A DNA stretch of 64,000 bases from Streptomyces sclerotialus (GCF_040907265.1 NZ_JBFOHP010000002.1:3000501-3064500), one strand, 5' to 3'; shown: positions 46,358 through 55,243, counted from the first letter of the stretch. The notes: a model not told the origin generated them from the letters alone. Translations and numbers: made by a program.

Positions 46358-47587
46358 ATGACGACACAGGTACGGACATTGCACGCATCCGAATGGGACG
46401 GCTGGTACGGCAAGTTGGAGCGTGCCTTCGGCGGGGTGCCGGAGTCTCCGGAGGAGCGCGGGCTGTTCCGCGACCTCACCGAGATCGACCGGTCGATCGG
46501 GGTCTGGGACGGGGCCGAAGTCGTGGGCACGGCGGGCGCGTTCAGCTTCCAGGTGAGCGTGCCGGGCGGGGCCCTGCTGCCCGCGGCCGGCGTGACCATG
46601 GTCAGCGTGCAGGCGACGCACCGGCGGCGCGGGCTGCTGACGGAGATGATGCGGCAACAGCTCGACGACGTGCGCAGCCGGGAGGAGCCGCTCGCCGTAC
46701 TGACCGCTTCCGAACCGGCGATCTACGGCCGGTTCGGCTACGGCACGGCCACTTACCAGGCCCAGCTGCGGGTGGAGACGGAACGGGTCACGCTGACGCT
46801 GCCGGACGGTACGGACGGCGTACGCCTGCGGGTCGTGCCGCCCGCCGAGGCGGTGGCCGACTGCGAGCGGGTGTACGCGCAGCTCGTCGCCGGCCGCCCC
46901 GGGATGCTCGCCCGGCAGCCCGGCTGGGAGCGGCTGCCGTTGCTGGACCCGCCCGGCGACCGGGAGGGCGCGGGGGAACTGCTGTGCGTGCTGGCGGAGG
47001 TGGCCGGCGAGGTGCGGGGGTACGCGCGCTACGCGGTCAAGCCGGAGTGGGGATCGAGCGGCCCGGACGGCACGGTCCGGCTGCGCGACCTCGAAGCGCT
47101 GGACCCGGTGGTCCGTGCGGCCCTGTGGCGCTACCTGCTCTCCGTCGACCTGACCTCCACCCTGGTCAGCTACAACCGCCCGGTCGACGACCCGCTCCTG
47201 CACATGGTCTCCGACATCCGCCGGTGCGGGGTGCAGGTGCGGGAGGGGCTGTTCCTGCGCCCGGTCGAGGTGGGCGCCGCGCTCGCGGGACGCACGTACG
47301 CGGCGCCGGTGGACGTCGTCCTCGACGTGCGGGACGCCTTCTGCCCGTGGAACGAGGGGCGGTGGCGGCTCTCCGGTGACGCGAAGGGCGCGTCCTGCGA
47401 GCGGACGACGGACGCGCCGGACCTGGCGCTGTCGGTACGCGAGCTGGGCGCGGCGTATCTGGGAGGCACGCGGCTGAGCGCGCTGGCGGCAGCGGGCCGG
47501 GTACGGGAGCTGCGCCCCGGGGCACTGGCCGAGGCGTCGGACGCCTTCGGCTCTGATGTCACGCCGTGGCTGCCGCACGGGTTCTGA
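46358..47587 (+). CDS. Eis-like GNAT acetyltransferase
   Basis: 409 residues from ATG 46358 (MTTQVRTLHASEWDGW). The Eis arrangement: an N-terminal GNAT domain with the acetyl-CoA loop VQATHRRRGLLTEMM (about 85-99), a second degenerate GNAT domain (about 160-290), and a C-terminal sterol-carrier-like domain (about 300-409). It carries the C-terminal carboxylate region expected in the active site (HGF end). It probably multi-acetylates amines such as aminoglycosides or peptides; homologues are linked to enhanced survival. It follows a divergent promoter with PP2C. Confidence 0.92.
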   Translation: MTTQVRTLHASEWDGWYGKLERAFGGVPESPEERGLFRDLTEIDRSIGVWDGAEVVGTAGAFSFQVSVPGGALLPAAGVTMVSVQATHRRRGLLTEMMRQQLDDVRSREEPLAVLTASEPAIYGRFGYGTATYQAQLRVETERVTLTLPDGTDGVRLRVVPPAEAVADCERVYAQLVAGRPGMLARQPGWERLPLLDPPGDREGAGELLCVLAEVAGEVRGYARYAVKPEWGSSGPDGTVRLRDLEALDPVVRAALWRYLLSVDLTSTLVSYNRPVDDPLLHMVSDIRRCGVQVREGLFLRPVEVGAALAGRTYAAPVDVVLDVRDAFCPWNEGRWRLSGDAKGASCERTTDAPDLALSVRELGAAYLGGTRLSALAAAGRVRELRPGALAEASDAFGSDVTPWLPHGF

Positions 47588-47620
47588 CGTCCTGGGCTCG
47601 CGCCCGGCAGGGCGCAGCTC

Positions 47621-47664
47621 AGGGGCGCGGGGAACTGCGCGACCGGCCACGAGACGGCGCGGCA
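47621..47664 (+). repeat. Dispersed streptomycete intergenic repeat, copy 1
   Basis: The core AGGGGCGCGGGGAACTGCGC is a sequence I recall recurring between genes in many Streptomyces genomes; the rest runs to GGCCACGAGACGG. A second copy in the opposite orientation is at 59257-59298. The two share most of about 40 bases. Confidence 0.75.
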
Positions 47665-47704
47665 GTCGGGCGGCGGCCCGGTGGGGCAGCACGTGGCCGT
47701 CCGG

Positions 47705-48514
47705 TCAGGCCCTCTGGCAGCCCGGGCACCAGAAGAGGTTCCGCGCGGCGAGTTCCGCCGTGCGGACCTCCGTGCCGCAGATGTGGCAGGGCTGCTGCGC
47801 GCGGCGGTAGACGTAGACCTCGCCGCCGTGGTCGTCGACGCGCGGCGGCCGGCCCATGGCTTCGGGCTCGTGTTCCGGCCGTACGGTGTCGATGCGGTTG
47901 TTGCGGACGCCCTCGCGCATGAGGACGACCAGATCCGACCAGATGGCGTCCCATTCGGAGCGCTTCAGATCACGGCCGGGACGGTACGGGTCGATTCCGT
48001 GCCGGAAGAGGACCTCGGCGCGGTAGACGTTGCCGACGCCCGCGATGACCTTCTGGTCCATCAGCAGCGTGGCCACGCTCGTCCGGCTGCGCGAGATCCG
48101 CCGCCAGGCCCGCTCCCCGTCGTCGTCCGGGCGCAGCGGGTCGGGCCCGAGCCGGTCGTGTATCGCCTGCTTGTCGGCGTCGGTGAGCAGCGCGCAGGCG
48201 GTGGGCCCGCGCAGGTCGGCGTAGTGCGTCTCGTTCAGCAGCCGCAGCCGCACCGTGTCGGTGGGCGGCGGCGCCGGCGCCGCGCCGAAGCCGAGCTTGC
48301 CGAAGAGGCCGAGGTGGACGTGGATCCAGCCGGCCCCGGCGAAGCCCAGGAAGAGGTGCTTGCCGTGCGCCTCGGCGGCCGTCAGCACCTGGCCGTCGAC
48401 CAGCGCGGCACCGTCGGCGAACTTGCCCTGGGGGCTGCTCGCGCGCACGGACCGGCCGCCGAACCTCTCGAAGTGGTCGGCGGCCAGCCGGTGGATCGTG
48501 TGCCCCTCGGGCAT
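47705..48514 (-). CDS. Fpg/Nei family DNA glycosylase
   Basis: 269 residues from ATG 48514, beginning MPEGHTIHRLA; after Met removal Pro becomes the Schiff-base nucleophile, with Glu next to it, as in Nei. The H2TH region (LLMDQKVIAGVGNVYRAEVLF) and the C-terminal zinc finger (CHICGTEVRTAELAARNLFWCPGC) are complete. It removes oxidised bases and cuts AP sites. It follows rpiB on the same strand with a 41-bp gap. Confidence 0.95.
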   Translation of the reverse strand: MPEGHTIHRLAADHFERFGGRSVRASSPQGKFADGAALVDGQVLTAAEAHGKHLFLGFAGAGWIHVHLGLFGKLGFGAAPAPPPTDTVRLRLLNETHYADLRGPTACALLTDADKQAIHDRLGPDPLRPDDDGERAWRRISRSRTSVATLLMDQKVIAGVGNVYRAEVLFRHGIDPYRPGRDLKRSEWDAIWSDLVVLMREGVRNNRIDTVRPEHEPEAMGRPPRVDDHGGEVYVYRRAQQPCHICGTEVRTAELAARNLFWCPGCQRA

Positions 48515-48555
48515 CTGCGGTCGGTCCTGTCCTGCGGAGGGGTCTGTCCTGCGGG

Positions 48556-49044
48556 TCAGCCCTGCTGCGGGTGGTGGGCCGGGATCGCGGGCAGCTCTCC
48601 GGTGGTCTCGTACACCGAGAGCATCTCGATGCGGCGGGTGTGCCGCTCCTCGCCGCTGTACGGCGTGGCGAGGAAGGCCGCGATGAACTTGGTGGCCTCG
48701 TCCTGGGTGTGCATCCGGCCGCCGACCGAGATCACGTTGGCGTTGTTGTGCTCCCGGCCGAGCTTGGCGGTCTCCTCGCTCCAGGCCAGCACGGCCCGTA
48801 CGCCCTTGACCTTGTTGGCGGCGATCTGCTCGCCGTTGCCCGAGCCGCCGATCACGACGCCGAGGCTCTCCGGGTCGGCGGCGGTCTTCTCCGCGGCCCG
48901 GAGGCAGAACGGCGGGTAGTCGTCCTGGGCGTCGTAGATGTGCGGCCCACAGTCGACGGGCTCGTGGCCGTTGGCCTTCAGCCACTCGACGAGGTGGTTC
49001 TTCAGTTCGAAACCGGCATGATCGGAGCCGAGGTACACGCGCAT
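48556..49044 (-). CDS. rpiB: Ribose-5-phosphate isomerase B
   Basis: 162 residues starting MRVYLGSDHAGFELKNHLV. RpiB signature features: SDHAGFELK, the NANVISVGGRMHT loop, and VVIGGSGNGEQIAANKVKGVRA. It converts ribose 5-phosphate to ribulose 5-phosphate in the pentose phosphate pathway. Unlike short RpiB (about 145), it has a small C-terminal tail. Divergent from a permease gene. Confidence 0.96.
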   Translation of the reverse strand: MRVYLGSDHAGFELKNHLVEWLKANGHEPVDCGPHIYDAQDDYPPFCLRAAEKTAADPESLGVVIGGSGNGEQIAANKVKGVRAVLAWSEETAKLGREHNNANVISVGGRMHTQDEATKFIAAFLATPYSGEERHTRRIEMLSVYETTGELPAIPAHHPQQG

Positions 49045-49258
49045 GCGACGAGTGTGACACGGCGGGGTCGGGGTAAGCGCCGTTGGGTCTCCCTACGAGT
49101 CCACGCACGGAAACTCCGGCGTTACTTCTCGTACACAAGTTCGCCGTACAAACGCACGAAGACGTTAACGATACGGATTCGGGCCTTCCCCTCCGAGCGC
49201 TTCGGAAGATCTCATCCAGGGGCTCCACACATCCGTGAACCACACAAGGACGGTGCAC

Positions 49259-50794
49259 ATGGGCGCGCACCCGCCGAGCACGACCGCCGAGCCGACAGCC
49301 GGTGACCCCGGCGACGGCCGGCCGCCGGAGGGCCTGCAGGCAGGGCTCAAGAACCGCCATCTGTCGATGATCGCCATCGGCGGAGTGATCGGCGCCGGCC
49401 TCTTCGTCGGCTCCGGCGCCGGCATCGCGGCCGCCGGCCCCGGCATCCTCATCTCCTACGCGCTGACCGGCCTGCTGGTCGTCCTCGTGATGCGGATGCT
49501 CGGCGAGATGGCCGCCGCCTCCCCGACCTCCGGCTCCTTCTCCGCCTACGCGGACCGGGCGCTGGGCCGCTGGGCCGGCTTCACCATCGGCTGGCTGTAC
49601 TGGTTCTTCTGGTCGGTCGTGCTGGCCGTCGAGGCGACCGCCGCGGCCGCCATCCTCACCAGCTGGGTCCCGGCCGTCCCGCAGTGGGCCTGGGCGCTGC
49701 TGGTGATGATCGTGCTGACCGGTACGAACCTGATCTCCGTCGGCTCCTTCGGCGAGTTCGAGTTCTGGTTCGCCGGCATCAAGGTCGCCGCGATCGTCGT
49801 CTTCATCGTGGCGGGCGCGCTGGCCGTGTTCGGGCTGCCGCCGGGCGACGAGGCCGTGGGCCTGTCCCACCTCACCGGCGACGGCGGATTCCTGCCGAAT
49901 GGGCCCGGCGCGATCCTCTCCGGCATGCTGCTGGTCGTCTTCTCCTTCATGGGCAGCGAGATCGTCACCCTCGCGGCCAGCGAGTCGCCCAACCCGGTGC
50001 AGGCCGTCCGCAAGGCCACCAACAGCGTCATCTGGCGTATCGCGATCTTCTACCTCGGCTCCATCGCGGTGATCGTCACGCTGCTGCCGTGGAACGACAA
50101 GGGCGTCGAGGCCAGCCCGTACGTGGCCGTGCTGCGCTCGCTGGAGATCCCGTACGCGGACACGGTGATGGACGTCGTCGTCCTCACGGCCGTCCTGTCC
50201 TGCCTCAACTCCGGCCTCTACACCGCCTCGCGCATGGCCTTCTCGCTCGGCGAGCGGGGCGACGCGCCGAAGTCCTTCACCCGCGTCAACAAGGGCGGCG
50301 TCCCCGCGGTCTCCATCTGGGCCTCGGTCGCCTTCGGCTTCGTCGCGGTGATCTTCAGCTACACCTCGAAGGACACGATCTTCCAGTTCCTGCTGAACTC
50401 CTCGGGCGCGGTCGCGCTCTTCGTGTGGCTGGTCATCTGCTTCTCGCAGCTGCGGATGCGCCGCACCATCGAGCGGGACACGCCGGAGCGGCTGACCGTC
50501 CGGATGTGGCTGTACCCGTACCTGACGTACGCCACGATCGCGCTGATCCTCTTCGTCGTGGGCTACATGTTCTACAACCCCGACGGCCGGCAGCAGATGA
50601 TCATGTCGGTGGCCGTGGGCGCGGTGGTGCTCGTCGTCGGCCTGGTGCGGGACCGCAGGCGCCGTGGCGCCGTGGCCGCGAGCGGCGCGGGCGGCTCGGG
50701 CGGCTCGGGCGACTCCGGCAGCTCCGGCAGCTCGGGCGACACCGGTGACGCAGGCGCTCAGGTCATGCGGAAGGACGAGGTCACCCGCTCGTAG
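49259..50794 (+). CDS. Amino acid permease (APC family), paralogue 1
   Basis: 511 residues from ATG 49259, with AAGGA 8 bases upstream; a GTG 8 codons earlier is possible. Twelve membrane helices. APC motifs: LKNRHLSMIAIGGVIGAGLFVGSG at the first helix and FGEFEFWFAGIKVAAI further on. It resembles GABA/aromatic amino acid permeases. The C-terminus is a Gly/Ser run (GSGGSGDSGSSGSSGD). Its end overlaps the convergent kinase gene by 37 bp. Two similar permeases are encoded at 55244 and 56867. Confidence 0.92.
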   Translation: MGAHPPSTTAEPTAGDPGDGRPPEGLQAGLKNRHLSMIAIGGVIGAGLFVGSGAGIAAAGPGILISYALTGLLVVLVMRMLGEMAAASPTSGSFSAYADRALGRWAGFTIGWLYWFFWSVVLAVEATAAAAILTSWVPAVPQWAWALLVMIVLTGTNLISVGSFGEFEFWFAGIKVAAIVVFIVAGALAVFGLPPGDEAVGLSHLTGDGGFLPNGPGAILSGMLLVVFSFMGSEIVTLAASESPNPVQAVRKATNSVIWRIAIFYLGSIAVIVTLLPWNDKGVEASPYVAVLRSLEIPYADTVMDVVVLTAVLSCLNSGLYTASRMAFSLGERGDAPKSFTRVNKGGVPAVSIWASVAFGFVAVIFSYTSKDTIFQFLLNSSGAVALFVWLVICFSQLRMRRTIERDTPERLTVRMWLYPYLTYATIALILFVVGYMFYNPDGRQQMIMSVAVGAVVLVVGLVRDRRRRGAVAASGAGGSGGSGDSGSSGSSGDTGDAGAQVMRKDEVTRS

Positions 50795-51687
50795 GTGCCC
50801 ACCGCCATGGCCGCGGCCGAGTCCCGGTACCAGAGGCTGAGCTGGTACAGCCTGCCCTGGTGCCGGAAGCCGAGCTGCCGGCCGTGGTGCGGGCGGCCCG
50901 CCTGCGTGTAGGCATACTCCCAGACGACGGCCGGGTCCCCGCGGAAGGCCGTGCGCTCCAGTCGGATCGTGCGGTAGCCGGGTACCCGGCCGCGCTGTTC
51001 TGCGGCGTACGCCCGCCAGCGTGCCAGGAGGTCACCGCCCTGGGAGCGGGACTGCCGGGCGCCGAGCTGCACGGCGCCGTTCCGGGTGCTGTACGTGATC
51101 TCCCGCGGGGACTCCTCGGTACGGTTCCAGCCCACCGGGGGCACCCAGCTGAAGCCGTCCTCGGCGCGGCGCGGCGCGGACGACGGCGTGTCCCGGCCGT
51201 GCTCCGCCGACGGGCTCTCGCTCACCCGCGCGCTCGGCACCCCGGCGGGCGCGCCGTGCTCGGGCCCCTGCGCCGTGACGAGCACCACCACGACGGCCAC
51301 CGCCGACGCGATCACCGCTCCCCCGGCAACCAGCGCGGACCGCTTCCGCCGCCCCCCTCGCACACCCGCCCCGCCACCCCCGCCGTCAAGAACGGCGACA
51401 CCGGCACCGAGCCCCCGGGACGACGCGGCACCGTCGGGCCCGGGAACTCCGCGCGCCGCGGCGTTCCCGGGCGACACGGTCCCCTCGCCCGGCGCGGAGG
51501 CCGGCACGGCGGGTGCGGGGGCCTCCGGCCCGGAGACGGCGGGTGCGGACACGTCTGTGCTTGATGCGTCGACGGGCACCGCGTACGGGCCCGAGGCTTC
51601 TGCGACCGCCGCGTCCAGTTCCGGCATGTCGGGGCCCCGGGTGCTCGCGGCAGGCGCGTGCGGGCCCGGTGCGTCCGGTACGGGGGG
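50758..51687 (-). pseudogene. C-terminal part of the Ser/Thr kinase, shifted out of frame
   Basis: Read in a different frame from the kinase, this stretch codes a Pro/Ala linker, a membrane helix (KRSALVAGGAVIASAVAVVVVLVTAQG region) and an outside domain of about 130 residues (FSWVPPVGWNRTEESP ... TYERVTSSFRMT). These are the sensor parts expected after the kinase linker, and the frame joins cleanly if one base is removed from the G run at 51682-51687. Together they would make a normal PknB-like receptor kinase. It could be a sequencing error, a real inactivation, or +1 frameshifting at a CCC-C site. Confidence 0.85.
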
Positions 51688-53350
51688 CGCCCGGTGCGGG
51701 GGCGCCCGGTGCGGGGGCGCCCGGCACCGGTGCGTCCGGGGCGGGCCCGACCGGGGCCGTGGTCTCCGGCAGAGGCCCGTCCGGCACGGGAGCGTCCCGG
51801 ACCGGCGCGTCCGGGGTCGGCCCGTCCGGGGTCGGCCCGTCCGGAGCGGGCGCGACCGGTACGGCGGCCTCCGGCAGCGGCGCCTCCGAGACCGGCCCGA
51901 CCGGGGCAGGCCCGACCGGAGCGACGGCCCCCGGCGGCGACGCATCCGGCACGGACGGCTCCGGTGCGACGCCCTCCGGCAGCGGCGCGTCCGGGACCGG
52001 CCCGTCAGGAGCGGGCCCGACCGGTACGGCGGCCTCCGGCAGCGGCGCCTCCGAGACCGGCCCGTCCGGGGCAGGCCCGACCGGAGCGACGGCCCCCGGC
52101 GGCGACGCATCCGGCACGGACGCCCCCGGTGCGACGCCCTCCGGCAGCGGCGCGTCCGAGACGGACGGCTCCGGTACGACGGCCCACGGCAGCGGCGCGT
52201 CCGGCGCGGGCCCGACCGGAGCGACGGCCCCCGGCACGAACGGCTCCGGTGCGACGGCCTCCGGCAGTGACGCGTCCGGCGCGGGGCCGACCGGAACGAC
52301 GGCCCCCGGCAGTGGCGCGTCCGGTAGGGGCGCACCCGGTGTGTCCCGCGCAGGGGCCTCGGGTGGGGGCTTCGGGGCGGCGGGCGGGCGGGGGCGCACC
52401 GTGGCGGTCGGTGTGTCCTTCGGGGGCTGTCGGTCCGTGGGGGCGGGCGGTTCCGGGCCCGGGTCCGCCACCGTCGGGGTGCGGTCCACCGGCGTGCGCG
52501 CCGACGGGTGGTCCGGTGTCGGGGCGGCGTACGGGGTGAGCGCCGCGTCCACCTCCTCGATCGTGGGGCGCTCCTGCGGGTCCTTGCGCAGGAGCGCCGT
52601 CAGGATGCCGGTGAGCGGGCCGGCGGCCGCGGGGATCTCCGGCTCCTCGTACAGGACCGCGTGCAGCGTGGCCAGGGTCGAGGCGCGGCTGAACGGTGAC
52701 TGCCCGGCGAGCGCGGCACACAGCGTGGCGCCGAGCGACCAGAGGTCGGACGGCGGCCCCTGTTCCTGCCCCTCGACGCGTTCGGGGGCCATGTAGTCGG
52801 GCGAGCCGACGAGCACCCCGGCCACGGTGAGCGCGGTGGCGTCCTCGATCGCGGCGATGCCGAAGTCGGTGAGCACCACCCCGCCCCGCGCGTCGATCAG
52901 TACGTTGCCCGGTTTGATGTCGCGGTGCAGGACGCCCACCGCGTGCACCTCGCGGAGCGCGGCGGCCAGGCTGCGGCCGACGCGTGCCGTCTCCGTGGGG
53001 TCGAGCAGCCGCCCTTCGGAGAGCACGTGTTCCAGGGAGGGGGCCTGGACGAGCTGCATCACGATCCACAGCCGGTCGTCCTCCTCGGCCACGTCGTAGA
53101 CGCGGACGACGTGGGGGTGGTCGATGCGGGCCGTGGCGCGGGCCTCCCGGAGGCTGCGCTCGCGCTGGATGCGGCCGCTCTCCCCCGCGAGCTCGTCGAT
53201 CCGGATCTCCTTGACCGCGACCCACCGGTCCAGCATTTCATCACGAGCGCGCCAGACCCGCCCCATTCCACCACGACCGATCAATTCCAAAAGCCGGTAA
53301 CGGCCGGCCGCGAACCGCTCCCGACGCACGCTGTCCGAATTCCCCACCAT
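51386..53350 (-). CDS. Ser/Thr protein kinase, read through as an N-terminal product
   Basis: As read, 654 residues from ATG 53350 (VGNSDSVRRERFAAGRYRLLEL). Kinase domain about 18-280: glycine loop IGRGGMGRVW, VAVKE Lys, catalytic HRDIKPGN, DFG, APE. A Pro/Ala/Val/Glu-rich linker follows, with VPVGPAPD-type repeats including a 165-bp (55-residue) duplication (about 51860-52190). After the six-G run at 51682-51687 the product becomes arginine-rich and ends at 51386, unlike a natural protein, so the true continuation is the frame at 50758-51687. It is divergent from the LPETG protein gene 82 bp away. Confidence 0.85.
   Translation of the reverse strand: MVGNSDSVRRERFAAGRYRLLELIGRGGMGRVWRARDEMLDRWVAVKEIRIDELAGESGRIQRERSLREARATARIDHPHVVRVYDVAEEDDRLWIVMQLVQAPSLEHVLSEGRLLDPTETARVGRSLAAALREVHAVGVLHRDIKPGNVLIDARGGVVLTDFGIAAIEDATALTVAGVLVGSPDYMAPERVEGQEQGPPSDLWSLGATLCAALAGQSPFSRASTLATLHAVLYEEPEIPAAAGPLTGILTALLRKDPQERPTIEEVDAALTPYAAPTPDHPSARTPVDRTPTVADPGPEPPAPTDRQPPKDTPTATVRPRPPAAPKPPPEAPARDTPGAPLPDAPLPGAVVPVGPAPDASLPEAVAPEPFVPGAVAPVGPAPDAPLPWAVVPEPSVSDAPLPEGVAPGASVPDASPPGAVAPVGPAPDGPVSEAPLPEAAVPVGPAPDGPVPDAPLPEGVAPEPSVPDASPPGAVAPVGPAPVGPVSEAPLPEAAVPVAPAPDGPTPDGPTPDAPVRDAPVPDGPLPETTAPVGPAPDAPVPGAPAPGAPAPGAPRTGRTGPARACREHPGPRHAGTGRGGRRSLGPVRGARRRIKHRRVRTRRLRAGGPRTRRAGLRAGRGDRVARERRGARSSRARRCRVVPGARCRCRRS
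51858..52190. repeat. 165-bp tandem duplication within the kinase linker
   Basis: The block starting GGTACGGCGGCCTCCGGCAG at 51858 returns 165 bp later at 52023, with nearly identical sequence through most of both units, which encode 55-residue Pro/Ala/Asp repeats. Confidence 0.8.
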
Positions 53351-53432
53351 GCCCGCCCCCCACAGGGCCTGCGGAATCTTGTGGTACCCATCAAATACCT
53401 TCGAAAGGCGCTGTAGATAGGGGGGACAGGAA

Positions 53433-54218
53433 ATGCGCAGCATTCGCCGGGGAAGGAGAGCGGCCGCGATCGCCGTGCTCTCGGGGACACTGCTGGTGCC
53501 GTTCGGCGCCTCGGCCTTCGCCGACGAGCCGGCGCCGGGCAGCGGCCGGGGCGGCTCGCCAGGGCCCAGCGCGCCGGCCGGGTATCAGGTGACCACCGAG
53601 CTCCCGCAACGGATCATGGTGGACAACGAGTCCGGCAAGACCTCGTTGACCGCCGGCGTCACCAACAAGGCCGGCAAGGCCACGGGGGCCATGAACCTGC
53701 TGGTCGTCGGATTCGGCGGCATGGAGATCACGGGCGTCAAAGGATGTTCACCCGTAGCGGCGGACAAACGCCCGGAAGGGTCGAACAGCGCTTTCTCGTG
53801 TGCCATCGACCGATTGGACGCGGGTAAGAGCCGCACTTATGACGTCAGTGCGACATTTGATCTGAAGAAGCGAGGGAAAATCTGTCTGCCGGTGCTGCTG
53901 GGGAACACCAAGACGCTGCTGTGGCAGCAGGGCCCGGTCGATTTCGGCACCACGAAGCCGACTCCGGACGCACCCGACACCCCGTTGCTCCTCGGCACCG
54001 CGAACGTGCCCACCGACTCACCCGCCAGCCCGTCACCGCCCGCGAAGCCACCGGAGAAGGAGCCGGAGCAGGGCCGGGAGAAGGAGCCGGCCGAGCCTCC
54101 GGAGAAGCAGCTGCCCGAGACCGGCGCTCCGGTGCTGCCGCTGGCCGGCATCGCCGCGGCGCTGCTGACGGCAGGCGGCGCCGGGATGTGGCTCACCTCC
54201 CGCCGGGCCGGCCGCTGA
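53433..54218 (+). CDS. Secreted LPETG surface protein (sortase substrate)
   Basis: 261 residues with a Sec signal peptide (RRGRRAAAIAVLSGTLLVPF ... ASAFA cleavage region). The mature part has one beta-rich domain of about 140 residues with a Cys pair (KGCSPVAAD, FSCAIDR) and then a Pro/Glu/Lys spacer, LPETG (about 232-236), a hydrophobic helix (LPLAGIAAALLTAGGAGMWL) and the basic tail SRRAGR. Streptomyces mostly uses LAxTG for SrtE, so LPETG here is less usual. It is transcribed away from the kinase gene and may be functionally linked to it. Confidence 0.88.
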   Translation: MRSIRRGRRAAAIAVLSGTLLVPFGASAFADEPAPGSGRGGSPGPSAPAGYQVTTELPQRIMVDNESGKTSLTAGVTNKAGKATGAMNLLVVGFGGMEITGVKGCSPVAADKRPEGSNSAFSCAIDRLDAGKSRTYDVSATFDLKKRGKICLPVLLGNTKTLLWQQGPVDFGTTKPTPDAPDTPLLLGTANVPTDSPASPSPPAKPPEKEPEQGREKEPAEPPEKQLPETGAPVLPLAGIAAALLTAGGAGMWLTSRRAGR

Positions 54219-54233
54219 CCACCGACCGCCGAA

Positions 54234-54261
54234 CCACTGACCACTGACCACTGACCACCGA
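54234..54261. repeat. 7-bp tandem repeat after the LPETG gene
   Basis: CCACTGA occurs three times in a row (54234, 54241, 54248) followed by CCACCGA (54255). The run begins 16 bases past the stop codon, whose own context (CTGACCACCGAC) is similar. Confidence 0.85.
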
Positions 54262-54312
54262 ACGCTGCCCCCGGGGCGCTGCGAGCTGCGCGCAGCACCC
54301 CGGGAACGACAC

Positions 54313-54343
54313 GGCCCCGCACCCCCGATGGGGATGCGGGGCC
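54313..54343. terminator. Convergent terminator between LPETG gene and bioY
   Basis: GGCCCCGCA (54313-54321) pairs with 54335-54343, then one mismatch and a 4-bp inner stem with a 3-base loop. Confidence 0.7.
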
Positions 54344-54365
54344 CGCCGCGTACCGGCGAACGGCG

Positions 54366-54965
54366 TCAGCCGCGCCGGCCCGCCAGCTTCCAGGCCGCCG
54401 GCAGCGCGCCCATGGCCAGTACGGCCTTGAGGGCGTCGCCGATCAGGAACGGCACCAGGCCGGCCGCGACGGCCTCGCCCAGCGACATGCCGGTGGACAG
54501 CGCCAGGAACGGCACGCCGACCGCGTAGATCAGGGCCTCGCCGGCCAGCATCGTGCCGGCGGTGCGCAGCACCCCGCGGTCGCCGCCGCGCCGGGCCAGC
54601 GCGCCGACGGCGGCCACGGCCAGCAGCATGCCGAGCACGTAGCCGAAGGAGGCGCCGCCCGCACCGGACTGCGCGCCCGCGAACCACGGCACGCCGAGCA
54701 CGCCGGCCACGGCGTACAGCGCGATCGAGAGGAAGCCGCGGCCGGCCCCGAGCGAGGCGCCGACGAGCAGCGCGGCGAAGGTCTGGCCGGTCACGGGCAC
54801 CGGGGAGCCGGGGACCGGGACGGCGATCTGGGCGGCGACGCCGGTGAGCGCGGCGCCGCCGAGGACCAGCGCGGCGTCGCGGACGCGGGCGCGCGGGGCG
54901 GTGACGGCGGGCAGCAGGTCGGCGAGGACGGCGCCCGGGCGGATGGAGGCGGCGGCAATGCTCAT
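54366..54965 (-). CDS. bioY: Biotin ECF transporter substrate-binding protein BioY
   Basis: 199 residues from ATG 54965 (MSIAAASIRPGAVLADLLP). Six membrane helices with the BioY signature VPVPGSPVPVTGQTFAALLVG and the second conserved block AGVLGVPWFAGAQSGAGGASFGYVLG. It binds biotin for uptake, alone or with an ECF module; no ecfA/ecfT is adjacent. It is divergent from permease paralogue 2. Confidence 0.92.
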   Translation of the reverse strand: MSIAAASIRPGAVLADLLPAVTAPRARVRDAALVLGGAALTGVAAQIAVPVPGSPVPVTGQTFAALLVGASLGAGRGFLSIALYAVAGVLGVPWFAGAQSGAGGASFGYVLGMLLAVAAVGALARRGGDRGVLRTAGTMLAGEALIYAVGVPFLALSTGMSLGEAVAAGLVPFLIGDALKAVLAMGALPAAWKLAGRRG

Positions 54966-55243
54966 CGGTACTCCGCTGGGTGGGATACGACAGGGACGCA
55001 TTGAACTTAGTCCAGTGGCGGTCAGCTGATCATCGTGCGGCAGCGACAAACGCGTCACAACGCACTTGGTGGCTTCCGCACTTCTTCCACGTCCGGCCCA
55101 CGACCGGCGGATTGGCCGTTTCTCCAGGTCACGTGATGCTCATCACGGTTACTCGGCCGATCGGGCGGGCATTTTGTGCTAGTGCGGCCCGGCCGGAGAC
55201 ACTGTGGAGTCTCCCCAATGTCTCCCGTGAGAAGTACAAGCGC

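Noticed and set aside
54966..55050. Possible biotin regulator operator before bioY
   Set aside because: A TTGAACTTAGTCCAG-like stretch is present but does not form a clear palindrome or match the BirA/BioQ motif well enough.
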